Below, in pieces: positions 8,022 to 14,762 of a stretch of DNA of 22,790 nt. The position numbers and the translations under genes were made by a program. Within the stretch, counting starts at the first letter, position 1. The number at the start of each line of letters is the position of its first letter. Location of the stretch: contig PJAB01000638.1 in NCBI GenBank assembly GCA_002887195.1, forward strand, positions 1-22,790, in the 5' to 3' direction. The notes under the pieces are model-generated. The model had not been told where the DNA came from. It ran no database searches and saw nothing but the letters and a program-made list of their open reading frames with translations. Source of the stretch: Chrysochromulina parva (Eukaryota; Haptophyta; Prymnesiales; Chrysochromulinaceae).

Positions 8022-9983
8022 CTAGCGCGGTGTCGACACTAGCGACTTAACCGAACCGGCCCGGCGGATCGATGGTCCTCGGGACGCCGCGCGCGAGCCG
8101 ACCGGCGTGCGTCCGGACACGGCCGAGATGCAACATGCATCCCCGGCCCCGGCGAGCGCGCGACCCGACGCCCCGCGGAAAGTGCTTAGAGGCGAAGGCC
8201 GAAGCAACGGAAGCGACTCGGAGCAAGCGCTCGACACGGCGCTAGGGACGGCCGGCGCCGACAGCGCGTCTACGAGGGCATCGCGCGCAAGGTCACTCTC
8301 AATCCTCACCTATGTATTCACACTGTCTGGTCGAGGACACTCTCAATCCTCACCGGCCTCCGAGATGGGCGGCGTGGCGTCATCCACGACGGCGCCGTGG
8401 TGGGCGCCCGCCCCTCTGGCCCCTCCAAGCCAAACGCCGTGTCGAGCGCGAGCGCGGCGGCAAGGTCGGAGCCCGCGCGTAGGCTGGCAGCTGAGAGAAG
8501 CGCGGCGCCGATGGCGCTGTGGATCGAGAGCGCCGCACGCGAGGCGAGCGTCTCGCCCGGTACCTGTGGGGAGAAGCGAAGGCGCCGTGATGAGCACTTG
8601 CATGCAAGGGCGCCTCGCGTTTCGCGCGATATCGAGAGGGTGCCCACGCCAGGGGGGGGGGTGGCAAGGGGGGGGTAGGCAAGCGTCTCGCGCGGTACCG
8701 AGAGGGTGCCCACGCCAGCCCAGAGAGCGTCCAAGGCCGTTGTGTGTGCGCCCCAGCGGCGCGCGTCCAGGGCGAGATTGCATCTCCCAATCCTCGCGGC
8801 GTGCGCGGCTGCCAGGGGAAGGGGGCAGAGGGGGAGCGGCGCCGTGGTGAGCACGTGCATGCAAGGCGACTCGGACGCACGCCCAAATGAGCGGCCATGC
8901 ATGGCATGGCCATCACTGGCATTCTTTGGCACTTCATGTCCATCAGTGGCAATCTGTGGCCATCAGTGGCCGTCAGTGGCCGTCAGTGGCCATCAGTGGC
9001 CGTCAGTGGCCATCAGTGGCCATCAGTGGCAATCAGTGGCAATCAGTGGCAATCAGTGGCAATCCAAATTTGGGATCACCTGCATCGGGCGCACGCGCCG
9101 CGGTGAGCAGCGCATGCCGGCGCACGCCGCGAGCGCCCATCTCGGCGCTGAGGGCGCGCTGCGCGTACCTGTGGGGAGAGGGTGCGTCGTGGTGAGCACA
9201 TGCATGCCGCCCCTCTCGGCCCCGAGGGCGCGCTGCGCGTACCGCCGGCCTCGGGGCGTCCAGTCACCTGTGGGGAGAGGGGGGTTGGCGCCGTGATGAG
9301 CACCTGCATGCAAGGAGGCGGGCCGGCTTGAGGGCGTCCGTTCACCTGCGCCGGTGGCCACCCATAAGGGCACGCGAGCCCGCAGCAGTGCAGAGGCCCA
9401 GCTGTCAAAGACGGTCGGGTCGAGCTTGTTGACGCGGTTGAGGCTGCACAGCAGCGGGCGCGCCGTCCTGAGCGCGGGTGTGAACCCATCGGAGGCGGAG
9501 CTCCCGCGCGCCGTCCTGAGCGCTGACCGGCGCTGGCGGGGCGACGAGGACGGTGACACGAGCTGTGAACTGTGAAGCGTCGACTCGCGCGCCTGGGATT
9601 GCCTAATATGGTACGCGTGAGAGTTGACGAGCAGTTGATGCGGCAGCAGCGTGGCGCGCTCCGCCGAGAGGCGCGCTGTCTTGGGCGGGAGAGCGCGCGC
9701 GTCCGCCATCCCGTAATTGACGAAGCTCGCCTCCATCGAGCCTTGGAAGTTGCGAAGCCACGAAGTCTGTACCGGAGCGCGGGTGCACGGGCGTGCGAGG
9801 AGAGCGAGCTGCTGGCCGGGCAAGTAGCCCATCCCCTCGAGAAGCACATGCGGGGCGGCGGCTCGCAGGCGGGCCTGCGCCTCGCAGTACTCATGAGCTA
9901 CGACGGGAGGGCCGCCTTCGCCCCCTCGTCCTCCGCCGCCTCCGCTGTCAGCGCTGCCGCCGCCTCCGCCGCCTCCGCCGCCT

Positions 9984-10014
<31 letters not shown>

Positions 10015-11011
10015 CGGCGATGCCAGCGGCGCCAGCGTCCCAGCCGATCGGCGTCCCGGGCGGCAGCACGCGTGTCGGTACGCTCTCTGCGATGCTCGCC
10101 AGGGGCTCTGACGGAGGCGCCCGGGCGAGCGAGAGTAACGTCACCTGTGGGGAGAGGGGAGGGGGCGCCGTGATGAGCACGTGCATGCAAGGAGGAGGGC
10201 CGGCTGTCAGAGCCCGGGCGAGCGAGAGTGAGCGGATCAGACGCCTTCGAGATAGCTCGAGATAGCTCGAGATAGCGTTTCGTCACACCTCGATGTCACG
10301 AAGTGCGTGGAGCGCGGGGAGCGCGACCCGCAGCAGCGACGCGGACGGGTCGAGGTCGAGGTCGGCGAGGAGGACCACGCGCAGCGGGCGGCCGCGCCCA
10401 AGCGGCGGGAGCTTGCGGCCGCTCCGGCTCCGTGGTGTGGACCCGCCACACTCGCAGCTCCAAGGCCGCATGGCTTCAGCGAGCGTCTCGGCCGCCTCGA
10501 GCGCCGCCGCCGCGCGGACGTGCGCGAGCTGTCCAGTTAAAAAGGCACGCGCCTCGAGCCGCTCGAAGGGCGACGGCGGTTCGCTAGGACGCTGCGCAAG
10601 CCACTCGAAGAGCGTCCACGAGCGCCAATGTGCGCCGTCAAGGCACGAGCGGAGCAGGTTGAGCAGCACGGCCCTCGGCAGCGTGTCGGCCTCGAGAGCC
10701 AGCGCCGCGCGGTAGGCGTCCTCGGCCCCACGTACGTCACCTCTCGCTTGCAGTACCACGCCCAGATTATTGTAGGTGCGGCCAGTCGGCACAAGGGCCA
10801 ACGACGAGTGATACGCCGCCGCCGCCTCCGATGGCCGGCCAGCTTGGTTGAGCGCAACGCCGAGGTCGGAGGTGAGCGCGGCACGCGTGGCATTGGCAAG
10901 CGTGGTACGTGCGAGCGCGGCCTCAAAGCGCTTCACAGCTTCTGCGGGGCGTCCTTCGCGTTGAAGCGCAAAGGCTTCGGTGGCGAGACGGTCGATTGTG
11001 TCGTGCGGCAT
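8022..11011 (-). CDS. TPR / GT41 (O-GlcNAc transferase-like) glycosyltransferase, about seven exons
   Basis: Join on the minus strand: 11011-10289, 10144-9346, 9267-9243 (25-nt microexon), 9168-9080, 8808-8699, 8563-8354, 8309-8022, all in frame (747 residues). Exon 1 codes TPR helices (GRPAEAVKRFEAAL, TYNNLGVVLQARGDVRGAEDAYRAAL). The catalytic part aligns by eye to OGT/SPINDLY: HVLLEGMGYLPGQQLALL, APVQTSWL, LCSLNRVNKLDPTVFDSW (with the OGT catalytic lysine), YAQRALSAEMGARGV, AHAARIGRCNLALD, GAHTTALDALWAGV and PGETLASRAALS. GT41 enzymes move GlcNAc (or fucose) from a nucleotide sugar to Ser/Thr. The lysine of the OGT KEEHVRR motif is not kept, so donor binding may differ. A Gly-rich insert lies at about 9935-10020. 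If the last 44-bp intron is not spliced, the protein ends at 8318 (663 residues). An extra in-frame intron near 9614-9516 is possible. Confidence 0.8.
8310..8353 (-). other. candidate 44-bp intron 6 of the GT41-like gene
   Basis: GGTGAGGATTGAGAGTG occurs at 8354-8338 and 8310-8294 on the minus strand, 44 bp apart, with G|GTGAGG at the donor and ATAG|GTG at the acceptor, phase 0. Splicing removes a TGA and opens 95 more codons. Very short, so uncertain. Confidence 0.45.
8564..8698 (-). other. GT41 gene intron 5 with introner core
   Basis: 135 bp, CTCG|GTACC ... CCCACAG|GTACC, phase 0. The first 22 bp of the intron match the first 22 bp of the next exon with 2 mismatches. The introner core lies at 8581-8607. 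Splicing gives TLS-VPGETLASR, exactly the OGT motif. Confidence 0.85.
8809..9079 (-). other. GT41 gene intron 4: 10-bp array plus introner core
   Basis: 271 bp, GATGCAG|GTGATC ... CCTGGCAG|CC. The 5' half is the 8911-9062 array; the 3' half carries the introner core at 8838-8864 and a pyrimidine tract. Splicing gives APD-AAHAARIGRCNLALD, matching the OGT pattern. I see no clear flanking direct repeat here. Confidence 0.85.
8911..9062 (-). repeat. 10-bp minisatellite (sense GCCACTGATK) inside GT41 intron 4
   Basis: Twelve near-perfect 10-bp units at 8941-9060 (plus strand CATCAGTGGC, CGTCAGTGGC, AATCAGTGGC) with decayed units before them. In gene sense nearly every unit keeps CTGAT or CTGAC. 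Confidence 0.95.
9169..9242 (-). other. GT41 gene intron 3, a decayed copy of exon 4
   Basis: 74 bp, GGCG|GTACG ... CCCACAG|GTACG. Its first 35 bp match the first 35 bp of exon 4 with 3 mismatches. Its 3' part (core at 9183-9208) also resembles the end of exon 4. Confidence 0.8.
9268..9345 (-). other. GT41 gene intron 2 with introner core
   Basis: 78 bp, GCAG|GTGAAC ... CCCACAG|GTGACT, phase 1. The first 24 bp match the following exon with 5 mismatches. Core at 9287-9313. About 60 bp leading to the acceptor are nearly the same as in intron 1. Confidence 0.8.
10145..10288 (-). other. GT41 gene intron 1 with introner core
   Basis: 144 bp, GAG|GTGTGA ... CCCACAG|GTGACG, phase 0. An 18-bp sequence of the next exon (10119-10136) recurs inside the intron (10212-10229), with the core (10164-10190) between. 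Three GATAGCTCGA repeats lie near the donor (10247-10276). Confidence 0.8.
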
Positions 11012-11022
11012 TCTTCATGAAC

Positions 11023-11063
11023 GTCAAGTCAAGTCATGTCAAGTCAAGACAAAGTCTTGACTT
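11023..11063 (-). promoter_or_regulatory. CTTGAC repeats just upstream of the GT41-like start
   Basis: On the gene's strand this reads as several CTTGAC pentamers within about 12-55 bp of the ATG at 11011, similar to 2499-2519 upstream of the RCC1 gene. Confidence 0.35.
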
Positions 11064-11284
11064 GCCTTCATGAACGGTAAAAAGACACGTGGGGGAGCCG
11101 GGACACACATGAACGGTAAGCAGTAGGCTGTGAATATACTGAACTCTCATGACCCTCTGAAGTTGTTCAAATTACACCGGTAGGCTGGGGCGGCGCGTCG
11201 TTGCGGTGTTGCTCATTATCCCTTTCCAGAAATTGCCAAAAAAAATTCTGAAGAAAAAAAGGGGGCTGGGGGCCCTTGAAAGAA

Positions 11285-11309
11285 ACTTGACTTGACTTGA
11301 CTTGACTTT
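11285..11309 (+). promoter_or_regulatory. perfect CTTGA tandem repeat
   Basis: Four perfect CTTGA copies followed by CTTTA, about 235 bp before the discoidin-like ATG and in its sense direction. A regulatory role is inferred from recurrence only. Confidence 0.3.
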
Positions 11310-11543
11310 AAAGAAAGCGAGCGCGCGCTTTCTTTTCTGAACACCCGCCCGCATCATCTGCGGCATCTCTCGAGCGCGCGCGCGCGCTGCGCTCGGTGAC
11401 AGACACTGTCCTCTCTGACGCTGCCCTCGTCCTTGGTATTTGAGGTGCGCGTGCGGCTTCCACTCTCCGTGCACGTCCTCCTCTCCATGTCCGCGTGCTT
11501 CCACTTCTTGACGCCCGCTTGTGCACGAGTAGGTTCATAGCTG

Positions 11544-12224
11544 ATGACGGAGGTCTCCAAGGTATCAGGGATCACTTACTTCTCTGGAGCTGGCGAAGGG
11601 TGGACGGTGCTCGACCACTCTCGCAAGTACGCAAATGCAGGTGCATATGATCTGGACGATCCGGCAAGTGTGTTTTGCGGTACCTCTGCGGAGCCGCTGG
11701 GTGCTAAAGCTGGGAAGCAGAACTCAGCGTTTGCGTTCGATGGGCCAAACTCGCAGTCGATGCCGTACATGCTCTCAGTGGATATGCAAAAGCCACAGAC
11801 CTTTACTCACTGGCGAGTGGCCAGTAACCCACATTACGGATTTGACGACGCTCACTTGGAGTCGTGGGACAGTTCCAAGGGACAGTTCGTACGCGTGCAA
11901 GGCTCTGAGGTCCATTACTGGAGAAGCCGCAGTGAGGATGGATTTGCATATGCCTCTTTCACTTCTGCAGTGACGTCCTCAAAGTGGCGGATTTTCATCA
12001 CGTCGTATGGGAACGACTCTCATTATCAGGCTAGGTTTCAATGTTACCTGACTGAGGCCCAATTCGGTCGATCTCCCATGGCTCGCTGGCGGATGGTCAG
12101 TCGTGTAATCGGCCCTTTGATGCTTGCCTGGCGGCGGGCAGCCGAACGTGCGTACGCTCCGGGTGGCGCCGGCTTCGATGTGTGTCACCAGGAGTTTGCC
12201 GCGCTTGCAGCTAGGGATTCCTAG
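11544..12224 (+). CDS. discoidin / F5/8 type C-like (galactose-binding-like fold) protein
   Basis: 226 residues, one exon, ATG to TAG. The middle resembles a discoidin-type jelly roll: a KPQTFTHWRVASNPHYGFDDAHLESWDSS-type strand and loop, then SSKWRIFITSYGNDSHYQARFQCYLTEAQF, which has the usual domain ending (RI.....GN......LAEIQF-like). Such domains bind carbohydrate or phospholipid and often mediate adhesion. I see no signal peptide and no membrane segment, so its location is unclear. The last ~50 residues (after LTEAQF) are unrelated and may be a lineage-specific tail or readthrough past an unseen intron. Base composition is visibly less GC-rich than its neighbours from 11544 to about 12060, which may mean a different origin. 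Confidence 0.65.
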   Translation: MTEVSKVSGITYFSGAGEGWTVLDHSRKYANAGAYDLDDPASVFCGTSAEPLGAKAGKQNSAFAFDGPNSQSMPYMLSVDMQKPQTFTHWRVASNPHYGFDDAHLESWDSSKGQFVRVQGSEVHYWRSRSEDGFAYASFTSAVTSSKWRIFITSYGNDSHYQARFQCYLTEAQFGRSPMARWRMVSRVIGPLMLAWRRAAERAYAPGGAGFDVCHQEFAALAARDS

Positions 12225-12225
12225 C

Positions 12226-12278
12226 GGGCTACACCACAAAGACTAGCCCAAGCAAACAGACCCAGAATAAGTTTGCTT
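12226..12278 (+). terminator. two back-to-back hairpins right after the stop codon
   Basis: GGGCTA (12226-12231) pairs with TAGCCC (12244-12249), and immediately after it AAGCAAAC (12250-12257) pairs with GTTTGCTT (12271-12278). They sit 1 bp past the TAG of the discoidin-like gene. A 3'-end or mRNA-stability role is inferred. Confidence 0.4.
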
Positions 12279-12970
12279 ACCGCGTGCACAAACGTGGCAC
12301 GAGAACGGAGACTGGTGCATGGGCGTGGCTGACGCCGCCCAGACCGCCTCCACCTCCGCCGCCGTCGTCACCGTCGCCTCTGGAAAGCCAACGGCCTCGA
12401 TGGCCAAGCAGGGGGGCTGTGCCGTGCTCGCTAGAAGGGCCCTCCATGCGGCGATCGAGCTCAACAAGTGAACTGGGCGGCGGTGCTAGGTTTGCTCATT
12501 AATGCTCATCGGACATTCGCATGTCCTCGCCTCAGAGCTGAGCGGTGCGATTCCGGCACGTACGCGGTCCAGTCGCCATACGCGGGTCCATCCTTGCCGA
12601 ATCCTTGTTTGCGTGGCACATCTTGATGTCGTGTGCTTGGGGCGCGCTCGGCGGCCGCTCCAGGGGCCTCGGGCGAGGCGCGCGGCGGGCGGGCGGGGGG
12701 GGAAGCCGGGGGTGTCTCTGTCTGCGGGGTGTAGTCGGAAGTCGCTCACTCTGCACACGAGCTGCGCGCACGCGCGCTAAAAGGGCTATGCCTATGGCGT
12801 ATATAAGGATGCAAACAAACACACTTCTCCAATAACACTGTACACGTACACGCGCGATCTCGTCGCGCCGTCCTCTTGATAAAGTGATGCCCGTTGAAGC
12901 ATGATGAGACACTCACCACCTCCAGGGCGGACACTCGCTACATTCGTTCCACACGCTGAAGATGCGTCAA
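12279..12970. other. convergent intergenic region
   Basis: No supported gene. It contains C-rich and G-rich patches and a TATATAAGG-like string near 12799 that faces no recognisable coding sequence. Probably 3' UTRs of the flanking genes. Confidence 0.5.
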
Positions 12971-14575
12971 TCAGTCGTAGTAGAAGACGCCGCGCATCTG
13001 CCAGCTCGCCATCTGGCCATAGTGGCCCACGGTCGAGTTCTGGCGGCAGACGGAGCGCAGCGTCGCATTGAGCGGCACACGTGGGCGAGGCGGCAGCGCG
13101 CGCCCACCGCCTTCGCCGTCGCGGCCCCAAAGGCAAGGTGGGAGTGTGATGTAGCCCATATCGTCGAAGGGGTCTGTGAGCGAGCCGTTTCCCCGCACGG
13201 GGCGCTGCAGGCAGAGGAGCTCGCCCGTCTCCTTGATCGTGAGCTCGAGCGAGATGCAATTGGGTGCGTGGCAGTGCCCACCAGCGTACACGAGCTCGAA
13301 GCCGTTCGTGCCGTCCGGCACGCATTTCTGTCGAGTGGGGTCGCAGCCGTAAACTGAGTCCGCCGCCGGCCACTCGGACGCAATCGTGTACACGTACCCT
13401 TCGGCCTCGCTGTACGTCGTCGCGCCGCGGTCGTGGCCGAGTGAGTCGGCGCCGCGCGGAACGTCATACTCGCCTGCGAAGGATTCGGTTTGCCAATAGA
13501 AGCGGACCAGGTTGGCGTGGCTGGCGGCGGCGGGAGGGTTGGGGGCGCCGAGGCGGGCGGGGGGCAGGCGCGCGGCGACGGCAGCGGGCGGGCGCCACGG
13601 CTGGAACCAGAAGCGGAACTTCATCCGATACGTGAGTAGCTTGCCCGGCCAGGGGTCCTGATCCTTGTCGAGCAAGATCGACTTGTGAGGGCAGCACATC
13701 TGCCCTCCCGGGTACGTGTCGAGGGAGCAGATACGGTTCCCCACAGCCTTGAGCTGGCTGAGCGGCTCGTCGGGACAAAAGTCGCCCGTGATGCTCTGCC
13801 CCGCCGTGCTCGGCCATTTCCAGCATCCACCCTCGAGTGAGCAGATGGAGCCGTTGACCTTGGTAATGCGATCCGTGCACGGGCATTCGAGAAGTCCGCT
13901 GTAGACGCTGCCTGGGGGGCTCTGCGCCGCGCGGGGGAGCGGGCCGGCGATGTAGTCGTGGTCGTGCACGGGTGTGTCGCGGTTCCACGTGTCGATCTGC
14001 ATCGGTATGAGCGAAAAGTTACGCGGGCGGGCCACTAGCTGGGCGAAGCCGTCCGGGTAACCGTGAAAGGACTTGCGGCTCTCGCCGCCGTTGCCCTCGG
14101 AGAAGAACTGGGAGGAGGGCACGTCCTCGTTCGAGTCGTGTGGCACGGCCATCCACATGCTGGGCTCGCCGTTCATCATGCATCCCATGTGGTAGTCACG
14201 AAGGCCGCACGGCATTTTCCGTAGCGAGGAGCCCGCGCCGACGAGGAAGGCGCCGTAGTGGTGGTTGTACACGCGGTTGTACCCGATCGACAGACCATCG
14301 TCAGTGACCTGATCCATCTCATACCCCGTTACGGCGATCACGCCATCCGCGAAGCGCTCCACAATCTCCTTGGGGAGCGGCACGTCGTCCATCTTGGTCC
14401 AAAAGGTCTCGCCGTACTGTGACGTGATCGGTGGGGAATAGACGTCAAAGTACTCGTGCCCGCGGGCCGCGTAGTCGCCGACGGCACCGGCGGCGCCGAT
14501 CACGCTCGTGCGCGTGATTAAGTAGTCCCCATTCATGTTCGCAGCGAGTGCGATGGGCAATAAGGCGAGGACCAT
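12971..14575 (-). CDS. secreted Cys-rich glycoprotein, possibly SURNod19-like
   Basis: 534 residues, one exon, ATG at 14575 to TGA. The first ~12 residues (MVLALLPIALAA) are a short signal-peptide-like hydrophobic stretch. The rest has many cysteines (CPC, CCP and others) and five N-glycosylation sequons (NFS, NGS twice, NAT, NST), fitting an extracellular or vacuolar protein. Conserved-looking blocks include VYNHHYGAFLVG with a His pair, MWMAVPHDSNED and the C-terminal HYGQMASWQMRGVF. The HH-containing block and overall layout recall stress-up-regulated Nod19 proteins, but that assignment is tentative. I know no reaction for it. A Pro/Ala-rich insert sits at about 13525-13600. Its start is divergent from CYP97, 187 bp away. 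Confidence 0.8.
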   Translation of the reverse strand: MVLALLPIALAANMNGDYLITRTSVIGAAGAVGDYAARGHEYFDVYSPPITSQYGETFWTKMDDVPLPKEIVERFADGVIAVTGYEMDQVTDDGLSIGYNRVYNHHYGAFLVGAGSSLRKMPCGLRDYHMGCMMNGEPSMWMAVPHDSNEDVPSSQFFSEGNGGESRKSFHGYPDGFAQLVARPRNFSLIPMQIDTWNRDTPVHDHDYIAGPLPRAAQSPPGSVYSGLLECPCTDRITKVNGSICSLEGGCWKWPSTAGQSITGDFCPDEPLSQLKAVGNRICSLDTYPGGQMCCPHKSILLDKDQDPWPGKLLTYRMKFRFWFQPWRPPAAVAARLPPARLGAPNPPAAASHANLVRFYWQTESFAGEYDVPRGADSLGHDRGATTYSEAEGYVYTIASEWPAADSVYGCDPTRQKCVPDGTNGFELVYAGGHCHAPNCISLELTIKETGELLCLQRPVRGNGSLTDPFDDMGYITLPPCLWGRDGEGGGRALPPRPRVPLNATLRSVCRQNSTVGHYGQMASWQMRGVFYYD

Positions 14576-14762
14576 GGAGTGCCAGGCGCCCTATTAGGAA
14601 CGAAACTCTCTTTCAAGTTTGACGAGACCGTGCGTTCGACGAGTGAAGGGTCAATTGCAAAGGGCGCACAATCGCGGTTCGTCGCGCTTTGGCACTCGAA
14701 ACTTTCGGCGTGAATGACCTCCGCGAAGAGCCCCTCATCTCGGACATTCTCCCTCAAGGAGG
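14576..14762. promoter_or_regulatory. short divergent promoter gap (Cys-rich protein / CYP97)
   Basis: 187 bp between two divergent ATGs must contain both promoters and 5' UTRs. I see no TATA box and no CTTGA repeat. Confidence 0.45.

Larger units (their letters stand above)
11012..11543. promoter_or_regulatory. divergent promoter region of the GT41-like and discoidin-like genes
   Basis: 532 bp without a supported gene. It has CTTGA pentamer repeats near both ends, the repeated phrase CATGAACGGTAA (about 11069 and 11107), an A-rich patch at 11239-11262 and a (CG)n run at about 11373-11388. Confidence 0.5.

Noticed and set aside
8911..9062. Regular 10-bp repeats resembling a CRISPR-like array
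   Set aside because: Units are contiguous with no spacers, far too short for CRISPR repeats, and lie inside a spliceosomal intron.
9572..10111. Plus-strand frame of 179 residues
   Set aside because: Antisense of GT41 exon 2, whose minus-strand reading has clear family motifs.
12799..12808. TATATAAGG as a TATA box
   Set aside because: No coding sequence begins nearby on either strand; it lies in a convergent 3' region.
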